A stretch of 64,000 nt of DNA from Mycolicibacterium grossiae. GTDB lineage: Bacteria; Actinomycetota; Actinomycetes; Mycobacteriales; Mycobacteriaceae. Both the position numbers and the translations under genes were made by a program. Where the stretch lies: the NCBI RefSeq assembly GCF_008329645.1, contig NZ_CP043474.1, forward strand, positions 2,418,001-2,482,000. The letters are read 5' to 3'. The stretch's first letter is position 1. Every line of letters starts with the position of its first letter. A model generated the notes under the pieces. That model was not told the DNA's origin and searched no databases. It saw only the letters and a program-made list of their open reading frames with translations. Positions 9,192 to 19,335 of the stretch are shown one piece after another.

Positions 9192-9737
9192 TTGAGAATC
9201 GTTTTGCTGGGGCCGCCGGGGGCGGGCAAGGGCACGCAGGCCGAGAAGCTCGCCGAGAAGCTGGGCATCCCGCACATCTCCACCGGTGACCTCTTCCGCC
9301 ACAACATCAGCAACGAGACCGAGCTGGGTCTCGAGGCCAAGAAGTACCTCGACGCCGGTGACCTGGTCCCCGCGACGCTGACCAACGCGCTGGTCGACGA
9401 CCGGCTCGACGACGACGACGCCGGTGCGGGCTTCATCCTCGACGGCTACCCGCGCTCCGTGGAGCAGGCCGAGGCGCTCGCCGAGATGCTCGCCAAGCGC
9501 AACCTGTCCCTCGACGCGGTGGTCGAGTTCCGCGTCTCCGAGGACGAGCTGCTGAACCGGCTGAAGTCGCGTGGCCGCGCCGACGACACCGAGGACGTCA
9601 TCCTCAACCGCATGAAGGTCTACCGCCAGGAGACCGCGCCGCTGCTCGACTTCTACTCCGACGAGCTGAAGACCGTGGACGCCATCGGCAGCCTCGACGA
9701 GGTGTTCGCGCGCACCCTGCAGGCGCTCGGGCGCTGA
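9192..9737 (+). CDS. adk: Adenylate kinase
   Basis: Converts ATP plus AMP to two ADP in the cytosol. The P-loop [12 protein letters not shown] is at the N-terminus, NMP-binding [12 protein letters not shown] follows, and [17 protein letters not shown] contains the AMP-binding DGYPR. The LID is the short, zinc-free form ([10 protein letters not shown]). Two TTG codons could start it (9183, 9192). The second gives [10 protein letters not shown] and 181 residues, matching other mycobacterial adenylate kinases, so it is preferred, though the three-codon-longer form cannot be excluded. It lies 16 bases after secY. Confidence 0.95.
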   Translation: MRIVLLGPPGAGKGTQAEKLAEKLGIPHISTGDLFRHNISNETELGLEAKKYLDAGDLVPATLTNALVDDRLDDDDAGAGFILDGYPRSVEQAEALAEMLAKRNLSLDAVVEFRVSEDELLNRLKSRGRADDTEDVILNRMKVYRQETAPLLDFYSDELKTVDAIGSLDEVFARTLQALGR

Positions 9738-9738
9738 C

Positions 9739-10536
9739 GTGATCGGCCTGCCCGGGCTGCGTGGGCGCAAGGTCGTCCCGCAGCGCACTCCCGGTGAACT
9801 CGACGCCATGGCGGTGGCCGGGGCGCTGGTGGCCGCGGCCCTTCGGGCGGTCCGAGCGGCCGCCGTGCCCGGCGCGTCGACGCTCGACCTCGACCGGGTC
9901 GCCGAAGCGGTGATCCGGGACGGCGGCGGCGTGCCGTCGTTCTTGGGCTACCACGGCTACCCGGGGTCGATCTGCTCGTCGGTCAACGACCGCGTCGTGC
10001 ACGGCATCCCCACCGCCGACGAGGTCCTCGCGGCCGGCGACCTGGTCTCCATCGACTGTGGCGCCATCGTGGACGGCTGGCACGGCGACTCGGCGTTCAC
10101 CTTCGGCGTCGGCACGCTGATCGACGCCGACGCCAACCTGTCCGAGGCCACCCGGCTGTCGATGGAGGCGGGCATCGCGGCGATGGTGCCCGGCAACCGG
10201 CTGACCGACGTCTCGCACGCCATCGAGAACGGCACGCACGACGCGGAGCAGCGCCACGGCCGCAGCTACGGCATCGTCGCGGGCTACGGCGGCCACGGCA
10301 TCGGCCGCGAGATGCACATGGATCCGTTCCTGCCGAACGAGGGCGCCCCCGGCCGCGGCCCGTACCTCGCACCCGGGTCGGTGCTCGCCATCGAACCGAT
10401 GCTCACCCTCGGCACGTCGCGCACCCGGGTGCTCGACGACGACTGGACCGTCGTCACCACTGACGGCTCCCGCGCCGCGCACTGGGAGCACACCGTCGCC
10501 GTCACCGACGACGGCCCGCGCATCCTCACCCTCTGA
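9739..10536 (+). CDS. map: Type I methionine aminopeptidase
   Basis: Metalloenzyme that removes the initiator methionine from nascent proteins. The 265-residue product has all metal ligands in context: two aspartates in [16 protein letters not shown], the histidine in [13 protein letters not shown], and glutamates in AIEPMLTLG and HWEHTVAV. The GTG start at 9739 is one base after the adk stop, implying coupled translation. It corresponds to the mapA position in M. tuberculosis. The sigL-rslA pair that I recall following mapA there is not present here. Confidence 0.96.
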   Translation: MIGLPGLRGRKVVPQRTPGELDAMAVAGALVAAALRAVRAAAVPGASTLDLDRVAEAVIRDGGGVPSFLGYHGYPGSICSSVNDRVVHGIPTADEVLAAGDLVSIDCGAIVDGWHGDSAFTFGVGTLIDADANLSEATRLSMEAGIAAMVPGNRLTDVSHAIENGTHDAEQRHGRSYGIVAGYGGHGIGREMHMDPFLPNEGAPGRGPYLAPGSVLAIEPMLTLGTSRTRVLDDDWTVVTTDGSRAAHWEHTVAVTDDGPRILTL

Positions 10537-10562
10537 CGACGTCCCGTGCGGTAGGACTAGGC

Positions 10563-11072
10563 GTGCCCACCAACGATCCGCCGGCCAAGCCGGACCCGGT
10601 CGCGCTGGCGCGGGCCAACTGGGAGCGCGCCGGCTGGGCCGACGTCGCCGACGGCATGGTCGCGGTGACCTCGGTGATGCGGGCCCATCAGATTCTGCTT
10701 GCCCGCGTGGAGAACGCGCTGCGACCGTACGATCTGAGCTTCTCCCGCTTCGAGCTGCTGCGGCTGCTGGCGTTCACGCGGTCCGGGGCCCTGCCGATCA
10801 CCAAGGCGTCCGACCGACTGCAGGTGCACGTCACCAGCGTCACCCACGCGATCCGCCGGCTCGAGGCCGACGGCCTGGTCGAGCGGACGCCGCATCCCAC
10901 CGACGGCCGGACGACGCTGGTGCGGCTGACCGACCTGGGCCGCTCGACCGTCGAGGACGCCACCGCGACGCTCAACGCCGAGGTCTTCGCCGACATCGGC
11001 ATCCCCGACGCGTCGTCGCGCACGCTGGCCGCCGCCATCGAGGCGCTGCGCCACCACGCCGGTGACTTCTAG
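10563..11072 (+). CDS. MarR-family transcriptional regulator
   Basis: Winged-helix dimeric repressor, 169 residues. The recognition region ITKASDRLQVHVTSVTHAIRR and the wing (HPTDGRTTLVRLTDLG) are clear at residues about 78-125. The N-terminal helix (ARANWERAGWADVADGMVAV) resembles Rv0737-type proteins, which occupy the equivalent place after mapA-sigL-rslA in M. tuberculosis. GTG start, 26 bases after map; it may be cotranscribed with map. Effector unknown. It converges on the sensor kinase gene, with 11 bases between the stops. Confidence 0.9.
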   Translation: MPTNDPPAKPDPVALARANWERAGWADVADGMVAVTSVMRAHQILLARVENALRPYDLSFSRFELLRLLAFTRSGALPITKASDRLQVHVTSVTHAIRRLEADGLVERTPHPTDGRTTLVRLTDLGRSTVEDATATLNAEVFADIGIPDASSRTLAAAIEALRHHAGDF

Positions 11073-11083
11073 CCCTCGTCCTC

Positions 11084-12304
11084 CTAGCCCGGAGACGGCA
11101 GGGGAATCGTGGCGGTCACCGTGGTGCCGGCGCCGGGCCGGGAGCGGATGTTGAGCCTCCCGCCGACGATCTCGGCGCGTTCGGCCATCGACAGCAGCCC
11201 GTAGCCGCCCATCTCGTCACCGCCGAGCGGGTTGGCGAAGGTATCGAAGCCGACGCCGTTGTCGACGATCTCCAACCGCGCGACCGCCGGCGCATCGCCG
11301 GCCGCCACGGCGAACACCAGCCGGGCGTGCGACGCACCCGAGTGCTTCACGACGTTCTGCAGGCACTCCTGCGCGATGCGGTACAGCGCCAGCTCGACGT
11401 GGTCGGGCAGCCGGGTCTCGGCGACGTCGACCTCGACGGCCACCTGCGGGATGGACCGCGCCAGGCTGGCCAGCCCGCCGGCGAGGCCGAGGTCGTCGAG
11501 CACCGGCGGGCGCAGGCCGCTGATCGCCGCGCGTGCCTCGCCGAGCGTCAGGGCCACCAGCTCACGGGCCAGCGTCAGCTGCTCGGCGGCTGCGGGGAGG
11601 TCGCGGATCTCGTCGCTCATGGCGCGGGCGGCCGCGTCGAGGCGGTAGGACAGCGTGACGAGCCGCTGGCTGATGCCGTCGTGGATGTCGCCGGCCAACC
11701 GGCGCCGCTCGAGTTCCTGGGCCTCGATGACCTGCTCGACGAAGTTCTCGTGCGCCCGTTCCCGGGCGACGAGCTGCCGGTGCAGGCGGGCCTGGTGCAT
11801 CGCACCGGCGATGAGCCGGCCGATGACCAGCAGCAGCTCCACGTCGCGCGCGGCGAACTCGCGGCGGGCCACGGTGTGCACGTTCAGCACGCCCACCAGC
11901 CCGCCGGGGTCGGTCTCCATCGGCACCGACACCATCGAGGTGAAGTCCGAGCCGCGCAGGGACTCGAACGGCCGGTATCGCGGATCGGACTCCTTGTCGG
12001 CGATGATCACCACCGGCTCGCGGTGGCTGGCCACCCACCCGGACACGCCCTCGCCCAGCGGCAGCCGGATCTTGCCGGCTTGCTCGTCGAACGGCGGCGT
12101 GGCGCCGGTCAGCGTGAGCGAGCGCTCGGTGTCGTCGAGGACGTGCACGAAGCACACGTCGGTCGCGGTCGCCGCGGTGATCATCCGCGCGGCGGCCGCG
12201 GCGAGCGGCTCCACGCCCGGCCCGCTCGACGCGGCCCGGATCAGCTCGCGCAGCAGCGCCAGTTCGCGGTCGGCGGTGAGCACCTCACCATGCACACCGG
12301 TCAC
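11084..12304 (-). CDS. GAF-domain sensor histidine kinase (NarL-system type)
   Basis: Cytosolic sensor kinase, 406 residues. A GAF domain spans about residues 20-175, the dimerisation/phosphoacceptor region contains His208 in RRRLAGDIHDGISQRL (HisKA_3 type), and the ATPase domain follows with CLQNVVKHSGAS, DNGVGFD and GGYGLLSMAERAE. No membrane span is visible, so the signal is probably intracellular. The start is a GTG overlapping the stop of the upstream regulator gene as GTGA; the open frame runs further upstream only as a shadow. Pairs with the response regulator at 12301-12960. Confidence 0.92.
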   Translation of the reverse strand: MTGVHGEVLTADRELALLRELIRAASSGPGVEPLAAAAARMITAATATDVCFVHVLDDTERSLTLTGATPPFDEQAGKIRLPLGEGVSGWVASHREPVVIIADKESDPRYRPFESLRGSDFTSMVSVPMETDPGGLVGVLNVHTVARREFAARDVELLLVIGRLIAGAMHQARLHRQLVARERAHENFVEQVIEAQELERRRLAGDIHDGISQRLVTLSYRLDAAARAMSDEIRDLPAAAEQLTLARELVALTLGEARAAISGLRPPVLDDLGLAGGLASLARSIPQVAVEVDVAETRLPDHVELALYRIAQECLQNVVKHSGASHARLVFAVAAGDAPAVARLEIVDNGVGFDTFANPLGGDEMGGYGLLSMAERAEIVGGRLNIRSRPGAGTTVTATIPLPSPG

Positions 12305-12960
12305 TGGAAGATCCCCTCGCGCAGCGCCGTGGCGGCGGCGCCCGTGCGGTCGGCGACGCCGAGCTTGCGGTAGATCGACCGCAGATGGGTCTTCACGGTC
12401 TCGTCGCCGATCACCAGCTTGGTGGCGATGCCCTTGTTCGACAGGCCGTTCACCACGCAGGACAGGATCTCGCTCTCGCGCTGGGTGAGACCGTGACGGG
12501 CACCGGGCCAGAACTCGTCGCGCTGCAGGCGGGCCGCGGTGTCCACCGCGCGGGCCGCCATGCCGGGGTCGATGGCCGTCTCGCCGCGGTGGACGAGTTC
12601 GAGCTGGCGGACCAGGTCGTCGCTGCCGATGCTCTTCAGCAGATAGCCCGACGCGCCGACGCGCAGCGCCTGGAAGAGGTACTGCTCGTCGTCGTAGACC
12701 GAGAGCATGACGACCTTGCGGCCGGGGTTGCGGCCGCGCAGTTCGGCGCACAGGTCGAGCCCGCTGGCGCCCTGCATGCGCACGTCGCACAGCACGATGT
12801 CGGGGTCGACGTCGTCGACGACGCGCAGGGCCCGTTCGGCGCCGACGGCCTGCCCCACGACCTCCACGCGGTCGGCGAACGTCGTCAGCATCGCCTTGAG
12901 GCCCTCGATGACCATCTCGTGGTCGTCGACCAGCATGAGCCGGACCGGGGCGGACGCCAT
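12301..12960 (-). CDS. NarL/FixJ-family response regulator
   Basis: Two-component response regulator, 219 residues. The receiver domain has the acidic pair Asp12-Asp13 (MLVDDHEM), phosphoacceptor Asp59 (IVLCDVRM) and the conserved Lys in YLLKSIG. A LuxR-type helix-turn-helix occupies the C-terminus (LTQRESEILSCVVNGLSNKGIA and VKTHLRSIYRKLGVADR). It is the first gene of a two-gene operon; its stop overlaps the kinase start. It is divergent from the HAD gene across about 127 bases. Targets unknown. Confidence 0.94.
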   Translation of the reverse strand: MASAPVRLMLVDDHEMVIEGLKAMLTTFADRVEVVGQAVGAERALRVVDDVDPDIVLCDVRMQGASGLDLCAELRGRNPGRKVVMLSVYDDEQYLFQALRVGASGYLLKSIGSDDLVRQLELVHRGETAIDPGMAARAVDTAARLQRDEFWPGARHGLTQRESEILSCVVNGLSNKGIATKLVIGDETVKTHLRSIYRKLGVADRTGAAATALREGIFQ

Positions 12961-13087
12961 GCGATCACCCTATGGCCGCGACCACCGCCTCCGGTTCAAG
13001 ATGGCGCCGGTCGGGGGGGATGGATCCACCGTCGGAATCCCCCGGATGGGGGAGGCCCGCCGGTGTGACGTACGCCACTGTGGGCGC

Positions 13088-13855
13088 ATGGGGAGTGACT
13101 GTGCGACGCGGACGTTCTGGTGGGACGCCGGACGGCCCGCGGGTGCGGCGGCGAATGACCTCGGCGCGGTGGTGTTCGACCTCGACGGCGCGCTCGCAGA
13201 CATCGAGCGTGACGGGCAGCGGGTGGCCTTCAACGCGGCGTTCGCGGCGCACGGACTCGACATCGTCTGGTCGGTGGCCGAGTACGGCCGGCTGGTCTGC
13301 ATTGCCGACGAAGGACGTCGCGTCGCCTCGGCGCTGCGCCGCCGCGGCTACGGGCGGATCAGCGCCGAGATCGCCGCGCACGTCTCCCGCACCAAGAGCG
13401 AACTCTTCGAGGCGTCGGTGCTCGGCGGTGACGTCACCCCGCGCGCGGGCCTCGAGGACCTCGTCAACAGCCTGTACTTCGCCCAGATCCCGGTCGCGGT
13501 GATCAGCCGCGGTGCACGGTCGTGGGTGGAGCCGCTGGTGCGCCAGCTGCTCGGTGACGGCATCGCCGACACCGTCGTCACGCCCGACGACATGACCCGC
13601 CCCGGTCCCGAACCCGACCTGCACGGCCAGATGCTGTCCGAACTCGGGCTGGCGCCGGAGAGCGTGCTCGCGGTGGCCGGCACCGCGGTCGGCTTCCGCG
13701 CCGCCCGTGCCGCGAAGCTCGCCACCATGGTGGTGACCACCGGCTACTCTCGCGGCGCCGACTACGCCGGCGCCGCCGACGTGCGCACCGGCTACGACGG
13801 CCTGCTCGCCGCGGACTGTCAGTGGCTGCACCGCCGCTGGCAGACCAACCGCTGA
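13088..13855 (+). CDS. HAD-like hydrolase, probably catalytically altered
   Basis: Haloacid-dehalogenase superfamily, phosphoglucomutase/phosphatase-like, 255 residues from the ATG at 13088; another ATG at 13046 would add 14 residues. Motif I is intact (VVFDLDGALAD, nucleophile Asp31 and acid Asp33), and VAVISRG fits motif II. The motif IV region reads VLAVAGTAVGFRAARAAKL, where the usual acidic pair before G-x-AA is replaced by GT, so Mg-dependent phosphatase activity is doubtful. Function unknown. Its stop is 3 bases from the convergent mmsB stop. Confidence 0.75.
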   Translation: MGSDCATRTFWWDAGRPAGAAANDLGAVVFDLDGALADIERDGQRVAFNAAFAAHGLDIVWSVAEYGRLVCIADEGRRVASALRRRGYGRISAEIAAHVSRTKSELFEASVLGGDVTPRAGLEDLVNSLYFAQIPVAVISRGARSWVEPLVRQLLGDGIADTVVTPDDMTRPGPEPDLHGQMLSELGLAPESVLAVAGTAVGFRAARAAKLATMVVTTGYSRGADYAGAADVRTGYDGLLAADCQWLHRRWQTNR

Positions 13856-13858
13856 GGG

Positions 13859-14734
13859 TCAGTTACCGCGGATCGCCTCGATGACGGCGCTGAAGTCCTT
13901 GTCCGCGTGGTCCTTGGCGAACGCCGCGTAGATCTCGGCGGCGTGCGTGCCGAGCGGCGCGGACGATCCGCTGGAGGCGACGGCGTCCATCGCGAGCCCG
14001 AGGTCCTTGTGCATGAGCGCGGTGGCGAACCCGGGCCGGAAGTCGTTGTTGGCCGGCGACGTCGGGACCGGTCCGGGCACCGGGCAGTTGGTGTGCACGG
14101 CCCAGCAGTTGCCGGTGGCGCCGGTGATCACGTCGAACAGCGACTGCGCGGGCAGGCCCAACTTCTCGGCGAGGACGAATGCCTCGCCGATCGCGATCTG
14201 TTGCACGGCCAGCACCATGTTGTTGCACAGCTTGGCGGCCTGGCCCGCTCCGGACGCGCCGCAGTGGATCACCTTGCCCGCCATGGGGTCCAGCACCGGG
14301 CGGGCGCGCTCGACCGAGGATGCCTGGCCGCCGACCATGAACGCCAGCGTGCCGGCGGTGGCGCCCTTGATGCCGCCGGACACCGGGGCGTCGATCTGCT
14401 CGACCCCGGCCGCGGTCGCGTCGGCGTTGATGGCGCGGGCGTCGTCGACCGAGATCGTCGAGGTGTCGATGAACAGTGCGCCGGCCGTCGCGGCGGGCAG
14501 CACGTCGGCGTAGCAGCGTTTCACGATGTCGCCGTTGGGCAGCGACGTGATCACCACGTCGGCGCCGGTGACCGCCTCGGTGCCGGCGTCGAACGCGGTG
14601 ACGCCCTTCTCGCGGGCGGCGTCCCGAGACGCCGCCACCGGGTCGAAGCCGCGGACGGTGTGGCCCGCGGCGACGAGGTTGGCCGCCATGGGCCCGCCCA
14701 TGTTGCCCAGACCGAGGAAGGCGATGGTCGACAT
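13859..14734 (-). CDS. mmsB: 3-hydroxyisobutyrate dehydrogenase
   Basis: NAD-dependent oxidation of 3-hydroxyisobutyrate to methylmalonate semialdehyde in valine breakdown. The 291-residue protein has the Rossmann GLGNMG (8-13), the substrate loop DAPVSGGIKGATAGTLAFMVGG and catalytic Lys168 in GAGQAAKLCNNM. The start ATG at 14734 follows cgggag; the longer open frame upstream is a shadow of the acyl-CoA dehydrogenase gene. It is the last gene of the mmsA-acyl-CoA dehydrogenase-mmsB operon, 14 bases after the dehydrogenase. Same order as Rv0753c-Rv0751c in M. tuberculosis (from memory). Confidence 0.95.
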   Translation of the reverse strand: MSTIAFLGLGNMGGPMAANLVAAGHTVRGFDPVAASRDAAREKGVTAFDAGTEAVTGADVVITSLPNGDIVKRCYADVLPAATAGALFIDTSTISVDDARAINADATAAGVEQIDAPVSGGIKGATAGTLAFMVGGQASSVERARPVLDPMAGKVIHCGASGAGQAAKLCNNMVLAVQQIAIGEAFVLAEKLGLPAQSLFDVITGATGNCWAVHTNCPVPGPVPTSPANNDFRPGFATALMHKDLGLAMDAVASSGSSAPLGTHAAEIYAAFAKDHADKDFSAVIEAIRGN

Positions 14735-14748
14735 GTCTGTACTCCCGT

Positions 14749-15918
14749 CTAGGACGCCCGGGCCCGGGCGGCAGCGCTGCGGCCGATGACGACGCGCATG
14801 ATCTCGTTGGTGCCCTCGAGGATCCGGTGCACCCGCAGGTCGCGGACGATCTTCTCCAGGCCGTACTCGTCGAGGTAGCCGTAACCGCCGTGCAGCTGCA
14901 GCGCCTGGTCGGCGACGGTGAAGCACGCGTCGGTGACGTAGCGCTTGGCCATCGCACACAGTTCGACCTTGTCCGGATGGTCCTCGTCGAGCGCCGTCGC
15001 CGCGCGCCACAACAGGTTTCGCGACGTCTCCAGCGCGGTCGCCATGTCGGCGAGGGCGAACCGGATCGTGGGCTCGTCGAGCAGTGCACCGCCGAACGCG
15101 ACGCGGTCGCGCAGGTAGCTCAGCGTCTTGTCGTAGGCGGCCTGTGCTCCGCCGAGCGAGCACGCCGCGATGTTGATCCGGCCGCCGTTGAGGCCGTTCA
15201 TCGCGATGCCGAAGCCGCTGCCCGCCCCGTCGGGGCCGCCGAGCATGGCGTCGGCGGGGATGCGGGCACCGTCGAGGATCACCTGTGCGGTGGGTTGGGC
15301 GTTCCAGCCCATCTTGGCCTCGTTGGGGCCGAAACTCAGCCCCGGCGTGCCCTTTTCGACGATGAACGCCGAGATCCCGCGCGGGCCGCTTTCCGGCTCG
15401 CCGGTGCGGGCCATGACGACGTAGACGTCGGACACGCCCGCGCCGGAGATGAACTGCTTCACGCCGTCGAGCACCCAGTGGTCGCCGTCGCGGACCGCAC
15501 GGGTCCGCAGCGCGCTCGCGTCCGACCCGGCGCCCGGTTCGGTGAGGCAGTAGCTCGCGATCGACTCCATCGACGCGAGTCGGGGGACCAGCGACTTCCG
15601 TTGCTCGGCAGTGCCGTAACGGTCCACCATCCACGTGCACATGTTGTGGATGGACAGGAACGCCGCCACCGTCGGATCGGCGTAGGACAGTGCCTCGAAG
15701 ATGCGCACGCCGTCGAGGCGACGCAGGCCGCTGCCGCCGACGTCCTCGGCGCAGTAGACCGCGGCCATGCCCAGTTCCGCCGAGGCGCGCAACACGTCGG
15801 TCGGGAAGTGCTTGGTGGCGTCCCATTCCAGGGCATGCGGTGCAATGCGCTTGGCGGCGAAGTCCGCCGCCGTCTCGGCGATGACGCGTTCGTCGTCATC
15901 GAGTCCGTGCAGGTTCAC
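14749..15918 (-). CDS. Acyl-CoA dehydrogenase, likely isobutyryl-CoA dehydrogenase (FadE9-like)
   Basis: FAD flavoenzyme of the acyl-CoA dehydrogenase family, 389 residues. It shows the FAD/substrate segment CLTEPGAGSDASAL, FGPNEAKMGWNAQPTAQV, and catalytic base Glu368 in RILEGTNEIMR at the position used by short-chain enzymes. Between mmsA and mmsB its expected role is oxidation of isobutyryl-CoA to methacrylyl-CoA in valine catabolism. GTG start, 7 bases after the mmsA stop with no clear ribosome-binding site, suggesting coupled translation. Confidence 0.93.
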   Translation of the reverse strand: MNLHGLDDDERVIAETAADFAAKRIAPHALEWDATKHFPTDVLRASAELGMAAVYCAEDVGGSGLRRLDGVRIFEALSYADPTVAAFLSIHNMCTWMVDRYGTAEQRKSLVPRLASMESIASYCLTEPGAGSDASALRTRAVRDGDHWVLDGVKQFISGAGVSDVYVVMARTGEPESGPRGISAFIVEKGTPGLSFGPNEAKMGWNAQPTAQVILDGARIPADAMLGGPDGAGSGFGIAMNGLNGGRINIAACSLGGAQAAYDKTLSYLRDRVAFGGALLDEPTIRFALADMATALETSRNLLWRAATALDEDHPDKVELCAMAKRYVTDACFTVADQALQLHGGYGYLDEYGLEKIVRDLRVHRILEGTNEIMRVVIGRSAAARARAS

Positions 15919-15925
15919 GCGCGGG

Positions 15926-17446
<1,521 letters not shown>

Positions 17447-17465
17447 GATGGGCCCCTCTCGGCGA

Positions 17466-17484
17466 ATACTAGGAAATCCTAGTA
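17466..17484 (-). promoter_or_regulatory. Palindromic operator over the mmsA -10 element
   Basis: TACTAGGAAATCCTAGTA (17467-17484) is a perfect palindrome with 8-base arms and a 2-base centre. On the minus strand TAGTAT (plus-strand 17466-17471) fits the mycobacterial -10 pattern and overlaps one arm. A dimeric regulator bound here would block RNA polymerase at the mmsA operon. The regulator is not identifiable from this window; TetR-type proteins commonly use such sites. Confidence 0.7.
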
Positions 17485-17513
17485 ATTGGCCGCACGCGTC
17501 CGCAAGGGTTCTG

Positions 17514-18317
17514 CTACCAGACGCGCACCCAGTCGATGAGCATCGTCGCGGGGTACGTACCGCCGCTGGGATCCCCGCCGCCCGAGCCCGCGACCGCGAG
17601 ATCCAGGACGGGCGACAGCGTGAAGCCGGGATCGTTGAACTGCCAGTCCGGCAGCGCGTGCGCGGCGACGGTGAAGTAGGGCTGCGCGCCGTCGACGTAG
17701 TCGCGCCAGAACCGCATGCCGGCCTCGTCCCAGGTGACGCGCCAGGTGTGCCAGGCGTCGTCCACCGAGATGGTCTGGCTGACGTGCTCGCCGCCGTTGA
17801 GCTTCGCGTGCACGGCGGTGCCCGGCGCCCAGCTGCCGTTGCCGTACCACTCCATGACGTCGACCTCGCCGCCGTTGACGGGGTTGTCGTTGGACAGGTA
17901 CCACGCGGGCCAACTGCCGGGGGTGAGGCAGTCGAGCTTGATCCGCGCTTCCCAGGTGTGCCCGATGCCGCCGTAGAAGGTGCTGAACACCTTGCCGCTG
18001 TAGAACGTGTCCCCGTCCTTCGCGGCGCGGAAGACGAGGTGGGAGTTGCCGTCGACGTAGACGTTGCGGCGGTCGTCGCGGTACTGGCCGACGCGGCCCG
18101 GCTGCTCCCAAAAGGTGGGGTCCTGCATCGACTCCCTGGCCTTCGCGACGAGCCACTTCGACGGATCGGGAGCCGAGCCGGCCGGACCGTCGAACTCGTC
18201 GGCGAACAGGTACTTCGGCGGTGCTGCCAGCGACCGCGGCGCGGTGGCCAGTCCCGCGGCGGCGACGAGCCCCGCCCCGGTCAACGACAGCAGGTCACGG
18301 CGATTGAGAGAGCCCAC
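17514..18317 (-). CDS. Secreted glycoside hydrolase family 16 (beta-glucanase-like)
   Basis: Family 16 endo-beta-glucanase-like enzyme, 267 residues. The catalytic E-x-D-x-x-E is GEVDVMEWYG (Glu151 nucleophile, Asp153, Glu156 acid/base). The N-terminus has a twin-arginine-type signal (LNRRDLLSLTGAGLVAAAG) ending near residue 32, so export by Tat is expected. Mycobacterial relatives act on glucan-like polysaccharides, but the substrate here is unknown. GTG start. It stands alone between the mmsA promoter and the LLM genes; the 143-base gap downstream of 18317 shows no recognisable element. Confidence 0.9.
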   Translation of the reverse strand: MGSLNRRDLLSLTGAGLVAAAGLATAPRSLAAPPKYLFADEFDGPAGSAPDPSKWLVAKARESMQDPTFWEQPGRVGQYRDDRRNVYVDGNSHLVFRAAKDGDTFYSGKVFSTFYGGIGHTWEARIKLDCLTPGSWPAWYLSNDNPVNGGEVDVMEWYGNGSWAPGTAVHAKLNGGEHVSQTISVDDAWHTWRVTWDEAGMRFWRDYVDGAQPYFTVAAHALPDWQFNDPGFTLSPVLDLAVAGSGGGDPSGGTYPATMLIDWVRVW

Positions 18318-18460
18318 GACCTCTCATGCAAGACCGATCGCCGTTCGCGCGCAACCGGATTCGCCGCTGCCGTGTCACGGGACCGCGCCACCAACGGTCG
18401 CCGCGGGCCGTGGAACAGCGCCGATGGCTCCGCGCTGTGAATCTGCTGGGAATTCGCGCG

Positions 18461-19318
18461 CTACCCGCGCGGCGTCAGACCCAGCGGACCGGCCAGCTCG
18501 CTCAGCGTCGGCAGCAGCGCGTCCTCGCCGCCGAGCACCTGCACGGCCACGTGGTCGGCGCCCGCGTCGAGGTGCTCGGTGAGACGTGCCGCGATCGCCT
18601 CGGCCGTGCCGTGCGCCACCACGGCGTCGATCAGCTTGTCGCTGCCGGGCTTGTTCACGTCGTCGTCGGTGAACCCGAGCCGCTTCCAGTTGTTCACGTA
18701 GTTGCTCAGGTTCAGGTAGAAGTCGACGGTGTCGCGGCCGACCTTGCGGGCCTGCTCGACGTCGGTACTCAGGACCACCTTGTGCTCCGGGGCGAGGAAC
18801 ACGGTGTTGCCGAGCAGGTTTCGCGCCTGTCCGGTGTGCTCGGGCGTGGTCAGGTACGGGTGCGCGCCCGCGCTGCGGCGCGCGGACAGTTCCAGCACCT
18901 TGTGGCCCAGCGCGGCGAGCACCCGCCGGCTCGTCGGCACCTTGGCGGCGTCGAGGGCGTCCAGGTATTCGACGAGCACGTCGTAGGGCTTGCGGTACTC
19001 CTCGGTGTGCTCGGGGTGTCCGATGCCCACGCCCAGCAGGAACCTGCCGGGGTGGGCGTCCTCGACGCGGTGGTAGGACTCGGCCACCTCGCCGGCTTCG
19101 GCGGTCCACACGTTCACGATGCCGGTAGCCACCTGCAGCGACTCGGTGGCCTCCAGCAGCGGCTCCACGAAGTTCAGGTCACCGGCCGGTGAGCCGCCGA
19201 CCCAGAGCGCGCCGTACCCCAGCTTCTCGATCTCGGCGGCCTGCTCGGGCGTCGGGGCCCCGAACGTCCAGACGCCGACGCGGCCGAGGTCGGGCTTGAG
19301 GGACACGGATTCGGTCAC
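18461..19318 (-). CDS. LLM-class F420-dependent oxidoreductase, TIGR03620-type
   Basis: Luciferase-like TIM-barrel oxidoreductase, probably using coenzyme F420, 285 residues. Typical features: GRVGVWTFGAPTPEQAAEIEKLGYGALWVGGSP at the N-terminus (read in parts), ATGIVNVWTAEAGEVAESYHRV, and GRFLLGVGIGHPEH, the glycine-rich cofactor loop. It is about the same length as, and strongly similar throughout to, the next gene, so the two are a tandem duplicate. The substrate is unknown. It lies 17 bases after the paralogue, in one likely operon. Confidence 0.9.
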   Translation of the reverse strand: MTESVSLKPDLGRVGVWTFGAPTPEQAAEIEKLGYGALWVGGSPAGDLNFVEPLLEATESLQVATGIVNVWTAEAGEVAESYHRVEDAHPGRFLLGVGIGHPEHTEEYRKPYDVLVEYLDALDAAKVPTSRRVLAALGHKVLELSARRSAGAHPYLTTPEHTGQARNLLGNTVFLAPEHKVVLSTDVEQARKVGRDTVDFYLNLSNYVNNWKRLGFTDDDVNKPGSDKLIDAVVAHGTAEAIAARLTEHLDAGADHVAVQVLGGEDALLPTLSELAGPLGLTPRG

Positions 19319-19335
19319 GGTGCAGTCCTCCTGGG

